Assembly (NCBI RefSeq): GCF_016545825.1
Contig: NC_052615.1
Coordinates: 23,056,520 to 23,120,519, forward strand
Reading direction: 5' to 3'
Source: Eucalyptus grandis
Lineage: Eukaryota > Streptophyta > Magnoliopsida > Myrtales > Myrtaceae
Length of the DNA: 64,000 bases
The translations under genes and the position numbers were made by a program. Below are positions 1-11,099 of the stretch, in pieces (position 1 is the first letter of the stretch; every line of letters starts with the position of its first letter). The notes under the pieces were generated by a model. That model made no database searches. It saw only the letters and a list, made by a program, of their open reading frames with translations, and was not told the origin of the DNA.

Positions 1-240
1 ATCAATCTCTAACTTTAGCATTCTTTTTGTGATGAATTCTTTATAGACTAACGTTGACCAGTCGATATGTTATGTCATTCGATATGTTATGTTATGACTT
101 TGTATAATTGGGATTAAGTAGAAACAAAAAGCAATTAGATGAAAATATTAGAAGCTAACGAACTAACTAATGATATCGATTAACTGCTAATTAGTGACAA
201 TCGACAGATGGAGAAAATCTTCATGCATGAAAGCCACGAC

Positions 241-3200
241 ACTTTTCTCTCTCTTGATTCTCTCATCAACACCCACGGTTTTTCTCAATCCATAGAACCG
301 AAGATGGCAACTCCAAGGAAGCATAATCATTAGAAAATCTAATCATTACACTAGCCTAGGGATTAGTTTGTAGACCTATTTCCCCTTAAGCTTCATACAC
401 ACTCTCTCTCTCCATATAAAACCCAGCAACCATCTTCATCTTCTTCTTTCTTTTCTCTCAGCTGAGCAGCGAAAAAACCAGAAGCAAACCAGCGATTTCT
501 CCTTCTTGCATGCTGATTTTGAGTGCTGATCTTGAAGCATCTCTGTGTAGTTTAGTAGCTGAAGCAAGGTAAGGAAAGATCTAACTCTAAATTGAAAGTT
601 ATCCATTGTTTCATCAAGGGAGCTTGAGGATCTAACCAAACAGTGATGGATATAGTTTGTAGTTGCTGTTTTGTGATTGATCTAAGCTGAGTAAGTGTTG
701 GATTAGAGTTAGAAGCCATTGCATGTTGTTTTTTAGGACTGCATGTTTCGAAATCCTTGTGTGAGTATGCTGTTTTGTTGAGCGAAGTGATGAAATGGAT
801 GCCGAGTGGATGGATATGGTGTATTCTGTGATGAGTGAACTCACGGATGCGTTTATACTTCGAGCCAAGCTGTGGAATCGATCATTTGTTAGAGAAATAT
901 ATGCTGAAGTTGCTTTGAGTTGCTGTGAGTAAGCATTGGAGTATTTTAGAAGAGATTTGTGGATAGACAAGTTGTTTCGTTGAGTTAGAAGTGAGAAAAT
1001 TTGTGTATCTATTCTGTTCTAAGTGAAAACAATTATGGAGTCTTCTGTTTGTGTTTAGTTTTCTTTATGTATGTTAATAGAAATAAGAAAGAAAATATTC
1101 TACATGATAGAACATCTATAAGATCAAGTTATACACGTAGCTATAACCATATGACTATAAAAACATAGAGACAGAAGTGAACTTAGTAAAACCAGTAAAC
1201 TGTTCTTGTGAGAAACGGTTTGACCTTTACTGATTATACGAATTTTCTGTATTTACCTAGTTAGATTTGGACTTTTAATCCTTAATAAAAATTGTAGAAA
1301 ACATCTTAAGGAATGACATGTCAAAATTTGAGATTAAATAGATAATATTTGGTTAGTGAAACAATTTTCTTTGTAGATACGAAATCTGGACGTCGGTACA
1401 GGATACTAGTAAAGATTATGGCAACTGTTACTCTTAATACAGTGAGAATCATACTTAAGTTTCTTCATGGGAATTTCTATTCTATGTCTTAAATATAACA
1501 TACTAAAATTTGGTAATATTTCGACAATAATTGATATACCTTCTGTGTCCGAAACCGAAACTGTACATTTAGTTAGTAAACTGTCTGGACCCGAGAACAT
1601 ATATTAGATGTTGTGTCTTTTATATTAGGCTTTTGTGATGTACATAGAGCCTAATGAACCTCATAATAGATGTTAGTCATATAAGAGTAAGTCTCATATA
1701 TCATTTGAGATATAAGTGCATATAGAATCATGCGTGTGCAATGAGTGCGGTGCATAGTGCTTGATTATGGGATAAATATCTGTTCGCCATGGAATGAGAC
1801 ATGACGTAATGGGTTTTATCTTATAATTTGGACACGCACGTGTGCTAGGTTCATGAGAGTTAGATAGATACTTTAGAGTCTTTTCTTTTGCATACGATAA
1901 ATGCATTAATCAAAGGTGTGGTGGTGTGAAACGTGTGCTTAAGATGAATGAACCCATCGGTACCGAGATACCGGTGATGCCCCTGAAAGTTTGGGATGCC
2001 CTTGCTGCGTGGTCTTGGATGCCTGGGTAGAGAGATACTGAGATGCCTCAGAGTGAGATGCCCTTGTGTGTGATCAAGGATGCCTCGGTTCTGTGATACT
2101 GAGATGCCTCGGAGTGAGATGCCCCTTGTTGTGTGGTCTTGGGAGGACCTCGGTTGTGTGATGCCGGGATGCGTCGGAGTGAGATGCCCACAATTAAAGG
2201 TATTGTGGAAGTCTGGATAACGTACTTTCTCAAAGTGACTTGATCAGGCCGGTAGAGTCCTGGTTGTGACTGATTCGATGGTGGATTTTATGGACACTAA
2301 ATATAATTATTTGGCAAGTGAGTTCATCTATTATTATTGCATTATATTTTCATGTGAGATTGAGTTTGTGAAGGGTAAGTATAGAAATGGATAAATATAA
2401 GGTGATTTCTTACATGATGCATTAGTATTGTTTATGCTTGTGTTATACTCTCTTAGTATCGTAAATTGTTTGATGATTCACTTTTAACTTTGATGGCTAT
2501 GGATTGTTTAAGTTAGAGTTTTGTCATTCTTTACTGGCCAAGGTTGTTTGCTCATACCTTACATTTTCAAATTGATAGCATGGATGTACCGCCGGTAGCT
2601 CGATATGGGGTTGTAGTGCGTCTTGATGTTTCTCTTCATGACGAGTATGATCCCGACATTGACACGTTTTCTCCAAATATGAGGCGACTTTATGGCTGGA
2701 TGACAGTAGAGCTGAGTTATTACCGATAACGTTCGTTGCATGGTTTATCAACCATGAAGGAGAGATGTTCGGACCTTTACCCTTTGGAGCAGGAGGACCT
2801 GGAGTGGGAATGGATGGCCCCTAGAAGCCTTTGATCTTGTAGAAGCTGACTAACTTTTGTTTTTTGTTAGACGTGGGCTTGTGTGGGAACTCGTGGAGTA
2901 GATACCCTCACCCCTTATCCCTGGCTTGTGTCACGCCTTACTTTTGTTTTGTATATGATGTAAATATATAGGCGAAGAACATGGAATGAGTCCAAGTCGA
3001 TAATTTTGTATGCTCCGATGATGATAAAATGAAAGGAAGCCTTTTATGATCTTGTCTATGTGCATTGCAGGATAACCTTATAATATAAACTCGAGATTTT
3101 AAATAATCCATGTTATACATGCTAACCTTCAATGGTAAACACTATGGGTTATCTAAAAGAGATTACAAGCTAGACAAGAAGATAATAATAATTATAATTC

Positions 3201-3440
3201 CGCTTGCGCTTAGTATGTGACACTCTGGGACGTCACAATATGCATGACTATTCATATAAGTACAATGCATAGTGATATATGCATGGCTGCAAGGTAAGGT
3301 ATGCTTGAATGCATGAATGGTATGTGTTTTATTCATGATACCTTGATTGTTTTGTTTGATGCACTGTGTAGTTTGGCGGATCTTTACTGCTGAGTGGTTG
3401 TACTCACCCCTTTTGGGGATTAACATTTCAGATTAGAAAG
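241..3440 (+). other. Non-coding repeat DNA, possibly a long LTR relic
   Basis: No convincing protein-coding gene is visible. Near the left end a CT-rich tract is followed by a TATA-like box (atataaaa, about 412-419), a pyrimidine-rich leader and a donor-like AAG|GTAAGG at about 566. Near the right end, at about 3390-3431, 'gtactcacccctttt' is followed by an acceptor-like aacatttcag. Promoter, leader and internal minisatellite together are reminiscent of long plant Ty3/gypsy LTRs, but no primer-binding site, gag or matching second LTR was found. The assignment is inference. It could equally be the 5' end of a non-coding transcript. Confidence 0.28.
1964..2190. repeat. Degenerate minisatellite, ~61-65 bp unit
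   Basis: About three and a half imperfect copies of a unit beginning gagatgcctcrgagtgagat occur, with unit starts at about 2040, 2101 and 2166 and a more degenerate copy before 2040. Units share 'gagtgagatgccc', 'tgtgtg' and 'gatgcctcgg'. There is no sustained reading frame, so it is treated as non-coding tandem DNA. Confidence 0.7.
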
Positions 3441-4123
3441 ATACCTCTTTCACCAGTTGTGCGTGGTACTTTCTATGGCATACATACTGACGTCGAGGTG
3501 GAGTGCACCGAGCATTCCTGTATTAGTATACTTGGTCTGGAGTATGTCCGAGTTCGAGTATTGGTGATGTACGACGTGGGTTCAGCTGATGGCCCTATCA
3601 TCCAAGAGTTTTTGTCCGTTCATGTTCGATGCAATGGGGTGATGCTAGGGATGTTACTGTCGCCGCCGCTCGATGCACCGAGTTGGGTGTGATGGCACAT
3701 AAGACTAGTGGAAGCTGACACTTTCTTTTTGGGATAGCCGACACTTGTTGATGGAGGTATGTACATGTTTCATATAGGGTCGAGTTCTCTTTTGGGTATA
3801 GCCAAGTATAGTTTAAAAAAAAAAATTGGCCTTTTTGTTGTATCGACCTGAAATGTCCATCATGAAAATATAAATAAAGGTGAATTGGCTTTATCTTTTC
3901 TTCTGGTGCGTAGTTGGTGTGCATTGCATTATTGTTATTAGAGGGAGAGATGGTGAGACTTGTTTATGCTTCCGCTGATGAACTGCACTGGGACCTTTAC
4001 AAAAAAATAAAAATTGTAAGGAATTCCATTGATCAACCCTTATGAACTGTGGTTTCATTTTAATCATAAAAGTCATTAGACTGGCATGTAATAGGATGAG
4101 TGGCAAGTAATCTGTGGTGACCC

Positions 4124-4201
4124 TAACCAAGTCCCCATACCCAAATTGGATGATTATTTTACTCCTACGAACCAGAGATTTTGGGTACGGGGACTTGGTT
4201 A
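4124..4201. repeat. Strong hairpin with 22-bp arms
   Basis: The left arm (4124-4145) and right arm (4180-4201) are reverse complements with one mismatch; the core of the left arm is ccaagtccccatacccaaa. The spacer is 34 bp. Weaker complementarity extends a few bases outside the arms. It could be the remains of a very small foldback element or an RNA hairpin. No target duplication was identified. Confidence 0.8.
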
Positions 4202-4299
4202 CACTAGACTTCTCTAATGCCCTTTCGGTACCATTTCTTTTTATTTTCAAAAATAATTTTATAGGCAGCTTTAGATTGATTTTAAATTTATTTCCCTAA

Positions 4300-5355
4300 C
4301 ATGTGAGGTGATCATGTGAGTGCACAATCCACCAATTTAACACCAAAGGAAAGCAAATAGTAAAAAAAAATGCAGGGACTTACCTCGTACGAGCGAAAGC
4401 ATCTGCGTTGTTAGAGTAGAATTCACATCAACAGTCCTAAATAATGATTTTTACTTAACACACAATCACTCAATTTTTTGGTTTCACTTCATTTAATGAG
4501 AATCAAATCTATATGCAATGCAATGTTACTAATTTAACATGAAACGATATGGTATGGCAATATGACCTAAACTATATGAATGAGTAAAGTAATTTTTTTT
4601 TTTTTTTGTGTTTTCTTAATGAACATGCAATAATTAAATATGCAATCTAAATTAACCAAAATAACCTAATCTTAATGACGAGCAATTTCTAATTAAATGA
4701 ACGTAATAACAATCATTAAATGACGTGCATTTCATAAACCTAATTCTATATGACATGCACATGATTTTTCTGTTCTCTTAAAAAGCATGCAATCTATCCT
4801 AATATGCAATGACGTGCAAAGAATGTCCTAATTTCAATTTTTTGTTTTATTTTGAAGTTAAAAATTGCCAAATAATTAAACGTGCAATCCGGATATAAAA
4901 CTAACATCATAAATGAATGCATTTTTTTGGATTTTTATTTTTAAAAATTCGAAATAAAATCCATATTCTAAATATGCAAGATAACCTTCAAACAAGAAAT
5001 ATTCTAAAACAAATCTAATCTTAACTCAAATTTTTTGGGATTTTTTTTTTATGAAAATAAAATTGATCCAACTAACATGACGGTAGATTGATATCCATAA
5101 ATTGATGAACCATATCTCGCACGTGAGATTGGGTTGGCCAATTTTTAAATAAATCGCGAATCGAATCTTGGGCGTGAGATCGGATTGACGATTTTGCAAG
5201 CGATTGCGAGTAGGATTTCGAGTGCGAAAATCGGATTGACAATCACAAATTTCAGAGGCTATTTCATATCAGGAATCTCAATCATACATCGAGAAACATT
5301 TCTAATAAAAAGTAAAATAAAATAGAATAATAAAAAGAAAGAAAGACTACCTAAT
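4300..5355. other. AT-rich gene-free stretch
   Basis: About 1 kb of AT-rich sequence with homopolymer A and T runs and many short ATGCAAT-like words. No open frame, RNA gene or clear repeat structure was seen. Confidence 0.6.
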
Positions 5356-5389
5356 TTGTTTTTTTTTCCTTTTGTTTTTCCTTCTTTTC

Positions 5390-6045
5390 TCCAAAGCACG
5401 GCTTGTGCTTGCGTGGTGCCCAGCCAAGGGTGCCTGATCGGAGGTCAGCAAGGGAAAGCTCTAGCGACTGCAGGGGTGGAGCTCGGCGGCACAGGTAGTA
5501 GCAAGAGGATTTGCAGCAAGGGGACCGGAACAGAGGCTAGACAGCTCGATGGCAGGGGCAGAGCAGGGCGTCGTGGGTGGAGCTGCGGGCGGAAGGGCTG
5601 ACCATAGGTGAACCAACGACGACAAACAAACCAAGGTCGTCGCAGATTGGCACGGTGGGGTGTCAGAGACTGGTGATGTAAATCTCGGAATCGAGGGGCG
5701 GAGCTTCAGGTCGTCGCGGGTTCGGTTTGGCTAGGTGAGTAGATCACGGACAGAGTGAGGCAGCGGCAGGTTCGCCGGGATCCCACAGGTTGCAGGTGAG
5801 GCGAAGTGCGACGGTGGCTAGCGAAAGGGCAATGCGGTGTCCGACGAACAGGGGGGTCTGGTCGCGGTGCAGGCTCCCGTGGGTCGATCGGAGACACGGT
5901 GAGATGGGCTTGCGGACGGGCGAGCAGATGCGTCGGCGGGGCAGCAACAGCAGGTGGAGATGTCGTCGGGCGCTAGGCTGGCAGAGGCGGCACAGCGGTC
6001 GGTAGCAAGTGGTCACGAGCAAAATGGCGTGTGGCAAACAGAAGG
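5390..6045. other. G+C-rich patch without a supported gene
   Basis: Base composition changes abruptly to G+C-rich. Several short overlapping frames on both strands translate to Arg/Gly/Pro/Ala-rich peptides, as expected from composition alone. There is no domain, splice pattern or conserved motif. Just downstream (from about 6046) the text 'catttggttcagcattccc' followed by 'aggggctttcag' resembles reverse-complement text at about 7645-7680, suggesting the end of an outer TIR element. Confidence 0.4.
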
Positions 6046-6289
6046 AGGCCCCATTTGGTTCAGCATTCCCAAGGGGCTTTCAGCCTTACCTACTTTGGGC
6101 TTTCAGCATTTCGGAAATGCAAGTCCACCTTTACTATTCATTCGTTGACTTCTTCTTTTCTTTTTTTCTAAGCCGATCATCTTCCCCACACCCCAACCGA
6201 CATTGATCGGCCTCGGAGTTTCATCGGATTTTATTTTTATTTTTTTAAATAATAAAAACCCTTTGCAAATGTTGGGTTCACCTTTTTTT

Positions 6290-7205
6290 TGTCATTTTTG
6301 GGTGCATTTGGTAACATTTCTGTTTAAAAATTGTTTCGAGAACAGAAATAGAAAAAAAGTATTTCTGCTTCGGAAATAATTTTTGAACAAAAAACGCGTT
6401 TAGTAAATCTATTCCAGAAATATAAAAAGAATAGAAACACGTTTGGTAAATTTATATAATTGTTTTATTTCTTTTAATTTTTTAATATTTTATTTTATTT
6501 TTTCTATTTTCTTTCTTATTTTCTTATTTAATTTTCATATTTTCTTTTCTTTTTCCTTTTTTTCTATTTTCTTCTTTTGGCTGGTCGCCGAGCTTGGCCA
6601 TGGCCGGCGACCGGTCGACGAGGGTCGGCGGCCTCGGCTAGCCACGCGAGGCTCGCCCGCCCAGCGACGCCGAACTCGCCCGCCACTGGCAAGGCTCGGC
6701 ATTGCCGGGCCACCGCCGGCGACGCCGACCAAGCGGTGGCCCGACGAGGCCAAGCCTCACCGGCCGGGCAAGCTCGGCCTCACCGGATCTAGGCGAGATT
6801 GAGCTTACCTTGCGGCCGGTGAGGCTCGGCCACCGGGCCACCGCCAAGCGCCAACCTAGCGGTGGCCGGGCGACGCCGAGCCTCACCGGTCGCTGGGCGA
6901 GCTCGGCCTCGCCGGATCTAGGTTTGCTTCGGCGACCGGCCAAAGAAAAAAAGAAAGGAAAAAGAAGAAGAAAAGAAAAAGAAAAAGAGAGAGGAAAATG
7001 GAAGAGAGAGAAAAAGTGTTCCTAAATTTTGTTCCGAAAACAAGAAATAACTTTTTTTTTGTTTCTTGTTTCTGTTCCAGATGTATTTCTGGAACAAAAA
7101 ATAATTTTGGAATAAAAACGCAAACAAACGTGTTTAGCTTCCTTTTTGTTCCCGGGAAAAAAATTTGTGTTCCCGTGAACAAAACGCATTTTAACAACCA
7201 GGTCC
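6290..7205. mobile_element. TIR element (TTTGGTAAC family) with G+C-rich core
   Basis: The left end has 'gcatttggtaacatttctgt' and the right end (about 7150-7205) carries diverged reverse-complement text with 'aacaaaacgcattttaacaa'. Both subterminal regions are full of ttctgttcc/ggaacaaaa words. The middle (about 6585-6930) is a G+C-rich block of degenerate gcgaggctcgcc-type repeats. A T-rich tract precedes it and a purine-rich aaagaaaaag tract follows. It has the same architecture and related end words as the element at 51.48-52.26 kb. Exact boundaries and target duplication were not resolved. Frames in the core are compositional and encode nothing recognisable. Confidence 0.5.
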
Positions 7206-9068
7206 TTTATCTTTCAATAATCAATAGCCCAACTTTTTATCAACACACTAAGATGATCGTTAATTAACGAAGATTATTAATACTACAAGAATTTAAAAAA
7301 ATATTCAAAGTTGAAAACAAACCTAAAAAACCCTAGGCCAAAAGTTGAGCTTTGCATCTAATCTATAATTAAATTCTTTTAATATAATTCTTAAATAAAT
7401 TTATTAATATATATCTTTTACATTACTCTCAACATGCAAATGTAAAAGGTTATATAGCCATTGTTTCTTTTTTACAATTTTAAAAATACTAAAACTAATA
7501 ACTTAATTTGGTCACACTAAAGGGCTTTCAATATATGTTTACCAAACAGTCTTCCATTTCCCTAAAACACTTTTCAGTTATAGTTTACCAAATAGTTTAG
7601 TATTTCAGAAAACCCCTTTACCTCAAAGGTATTTGCATTCTCTCAAGGGCATTTCCCCAAAACCAAACCAAACAAGCCCGGAGTCCGTGAGGAAGATGTA
7701 CAACAGCTCTTTGTTTTCTTTTTTCTGTTGTTCTCTCTCCTCTTTGCAGCACACGTCCCTCTCTCCTGTCTATTCCTCTCTCGCATCTTGTCGGTAGAAG
7801 GAAACATAACTCCTGCTCACTTTTTTCTATTTTTACTCTTGACCTTTTGTGTTTCCAAAGGAATGAACGGACCAAAGAAAACTTTTCCTCTCTCTTTTCT
7901 TTTGCGTTGAATTTTCTTTTGACCTAGCAATCGAGAGAAAAGCCTGGATGTGGCCGTGTATTTCTAATGCATGGCCCCCTCCGAAATCCTACACGAATAA
8001 CCTTTTTATAGGCAAATAATTAGGGTTTTAATTTCCTTTTCAAATCAATATCCACAACGATATGTTTTTTGCATGTAATATCACTTTTTATTTTCCAAAC
8101 CTCTTCTTGATTTCCTTTGCAAAAATGAATATTCTCTATTGATTTTTCAATAATTGCAATAGGATTTTTCAAATACAGGCTTGGGCCAATTTGCTCTCTT
8201 CGTGGGCTTAGTCCGGCTTGTCAATTTAAAGCTCATAACCATTAATTTGAATTCATCCACCACTGATCCAATAAAATGCAAAAAATGTAAACTAAAAATA
8301 AATGCACCTAAATCTATATACAAATGATATTTTTTCAAGGATAAAATTGACCCATAATTTTCTATGTAATAAATAAATTATCAGATCGCCAAAATTTAGT
8401 TGTCAATAGTGATAGACCATATTGATCTTGGGAGATATTCAAGAAGCACAAAGATTGACCATGAGTTAAAGCATTTCAATGCAGCCTGCGAATTCCATAA
8501 TATGCTTTTGCTCATTTGCTGAAATTTCCGAAAGTTGTGCTTTTGTGGAGGGGAAGGAGTAGGGAGTGTCGGTCTCAGCATTCTTGAAGGGTGCTACCAT
8601 GTATGAAGTAGAGTATTGTGCATGTTTTAATCTTGAAATACCAATCTTTCTGAAGGACAATCCATTTACTGCGGGAAAGTTTGAGTTGCTCACAAATCCC
8701 AGCCAAACTGGCATAACTTACTTGCCCTCTGGTAGGTTCTCTAATGGCCCATGATTGAAATGGTCAATTTCCATGCCATGATTGAAGGGAAAGAGGATCT
8801 AAAACGATACCTCTTTTGAACCTGCAATTACAAGGTGAGAACTTTTGGTGGCACGACTCTCCATTTTGTGGTTGTAATAATGAGACAAAACTCATTAGAA
8901 TGACGTCTTTGTTTATGATTGTTGTTGGTATTGATTATTTTACGACGACAAAAAGAGCTGTTTTTTCACAAGATGAATGAGCCTCCATGTTTTGCTGGGT
9001 GTTGCCGATTAGATGAATGAGCCTACTCCTCCATTTTTCTTATGTACTTCCTTGTGAGTCTACTCTTT
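7206..9068. other. Gene-free stretch before the first LTR element
   Basis: AT-rich sequence with fragments of TIR-element text near 7500-7680 (runs such as 'accaaaccaaacaagccc'). A frame at 8566-8754 ends in a SGRFSNG-like peptide faintly reminiscent of GDSL lipases, but it is short and isolated. No gene is supported. Confidence 0.5.
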
Positions 9069-9995
9069 TGTTGGAGAAATCTTTCTGGAATATTTTGAAG
9101 CTGACAAAACGTTTCTATCGGTCCCCAGTCTGAAGTTTTGCAGACTCTTCTATTAAAGTCCGAAGACCTCCGGATCTACCAGACTCAAGACTCAAAGTCT
9201 ATTCTCACTGACAGTTTCTAATCCGTTGAAGAAAGACTATCTAGATCTACTTCATTGAGGATTTGGCCTTATCGACTGGAGAAGATCTCTTGGCTGAATA
9301 TGACATAACGGATTCCTTTATGCAAATTCAGAATGATTAAAGATCCGATGATTGGCGAAGTATTCTTGGAATGTTATACTTATGGAAACCAAGATCCTGA
9401 TTGTATGGGCGAGCAGGATTGATGGGCTATCGACTTGTTCCTTTAATAATTTGAATAATCTTCCTAATTGATTCTGTCTAACGGGAGGATTGGAAGAATT
9501 CCTTTGGTAAGTGCCAACGGGTATGATGGCACAAAGGAGTATAAGAGGAAGACGTTCCAGTTGTTCAAAAAAGATGCACGATAGAAAAATTCCAAGGTCT
9601 GAAGCTCTTTGATTCTTAGTCAATTCATTAGCTGAGTGAAATCTTGTACGCAAAAGAGAGTCTATACTTTGAGATACCTTGAGGAAGTGTGATAGAATAT
9701 TTACACTGTGGAATCAAGGGAAAGCAGTGCTGTAACATCTCTTTTGTTCATAGTGAAATCCAGCCAGTGGGCTATCAGTGCAGAAGAGTGTACGTAGGCT
9801 TGAAATAAGTTGAACCACTATAAACCTTGTGTTCAATTTTCTCTTCCTTACTCTCCGCTTTACTTTGATCATAGTTCGATTTGTTAACTAAAGGAGAGCT
9901 TCCTTTCTGTTGTTAGTCCAGTATTGCTTTCATATCTCGAGAAATTATTTTTACACCTGTTCACCCCCCTCTAGGTGCTTATACTAGCTATATCA
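9069..9995 (+). repeat. 5' LTR of the first Copia element (927 bp)
   Basis: Starts TGTTGGAGAAATC and ends CTAGCTATATCA. It aligns along its length with 17714-18600. The main difference is about 40 bp (around 9200-9240) absent from the 3' LTR, where the copies are bridged by a shared 'ctat' word, so it looks like a microhomology deletion in the 3' LTR. Scattered transitions mark additional divergence. Confidence 0.93.
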
Positions 9996-9997
9996 AT

Positions 9998-10009
9998 TGG
10001 TATCAGAGC
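9998..10009 (+). other. Primer-binding site, initiator-Met tRNA type
   Basis: TGGTATCAGAGC lies two bases after the end of the 5' LTR. It is the usual plant Copia complement to the 3' end of initiator methionine tRNA. Confidence 0.9.
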
Positions 10010-10057
10010 CTATGTACTCACTTTGTTTGAAGTGTTTTACTTCATAGTTAAAGATCC

Positions 10058-11057
10058 ATGGCTAGTATGCTAGCTCCAGGGCTTATGGAAGGGCAGAGCA
10101 ATACCAGACCACCTTACTTTGATCGAAAGGATTACAACATCTGGAAAAACAAGATGAAATCATTTCTACGATCAAAGGATCCTCTAGAATGGGATGTTGT
10201 AGAAAAATGAATCAATCCTAAAGCTGCATCTGTCACAAAAAGAGGAAAAGAAACTGTCGAGTCAAGTGAAATGACTCATGAAGAGATAATCAAGAGACAA
10301 ACTCTTGATACAAAAGCAATTTATTCTTTATATTGTACTTTGTCACCTACTGAATATAATACAATATTTTCTTGTGATACAGCAAAAGAAGTCTGTGATA
10401 GATTACATATCACCTATGAAGGAACTGATCGAGTGAAAGAGACCAAAATCAATATTCTCCTCGGTCAATATGAAGCCTTCAAAATGAAATCAGGAGAATC
10501 TATAACTGACATGTTTAATCGTTTTTACAGAAATCGTGAATGGTCTTCAAAATCAAGGTCAACCAATTTCTGATCCCATGAAGGTAAACAAGTTACTGCG
10601 TGGACTTTCCAAGGAGTGGAATCACATAAAGACCTCAATAAGAGAGACACAAAGAATCATGCCACTATCTGTCAATGAGTTAGTTGGAACTCTTCGGTCT
10701 TATGAAGTGGAACGAATCAATGAAGACGAAGATCCTAAAGGCAAGAAATCCATTGCATTAAAATCCAATGATGATTCTGATGTCACAGATTCTAAAGACA
10801 ATATGAATGACGAGGAGCTTGCTCTCATGATAAGAAGATTCAGAAAGCTTAACAGAAAAGGAAGAAGATTCAATCCAAAGAAACAGAATTTTCAAAAGCA
10901 ACAGACCAAGTCTATTGATGATGATGAATCAAACAAAGATGTAGTCTACTTTGAATGTAAGAAAAAGGGACACATCGTAATCCAACCGTCCTCTTCGAAA
11001 AGAAGAAAGGAAAAGCTGAAAAGTATCGAAAGGCTCTTAAAGCGAAACTTGGAGTGA
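10058..11057 (+). pseudogene. Copia gag relic (UBN2-type Gag)
   Basis: The start ATG at 10058 opens a frame with the typical Copia N-terminus (PYFDRKDYNIWKNKMKSF). An in-frame TGA at 10208-10210 interrupts it. The frame resumes from 10271 with the UBN2/retrotran_gag region (YCTLSPTEYNTIF and AKEVCDRLHITYEGT). A T run near 10523 causes a frameshift, and the frame at 10536-11057 continues with DPMKVNKLLRGLSKEWNHIK. The zinc knuckle near 10950 is degenerate: CxxxxGH remains but the final Cys is lost. Gag would form the virus-like particle. This copy cannot produce full-length Gag without suppression. Confidence 0.85.
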
Positions 11058-11099
11058 TACGAATGTGAAGAAATTGATGATGATTATGCCAATATATTT

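Noticed and set aside
2929..3237. Possible small solo LTR (TGTCACGCC ... GACGTCACA)
   Set aside because: Ends are TG..CA and inverted-like, but flanks do not form a target duplication and no related element is present; too weak to annotate.
6443..7025. Open frames over the G+C core and the T-rich and purine tracts
   Set aside because: Poly-Phe/Leu and Lys/Glu runs and Arg/Ala/Pro repeats reflect low-complexity DNA inside a MITE; no gene is supported.
8566..8754. Possible GDSL-lipase-like peptide ending SGRFSNG
   Set aside because: Only a few residues resemble the family motif, the block I catalytic Ser context is absent and no further exons follow.
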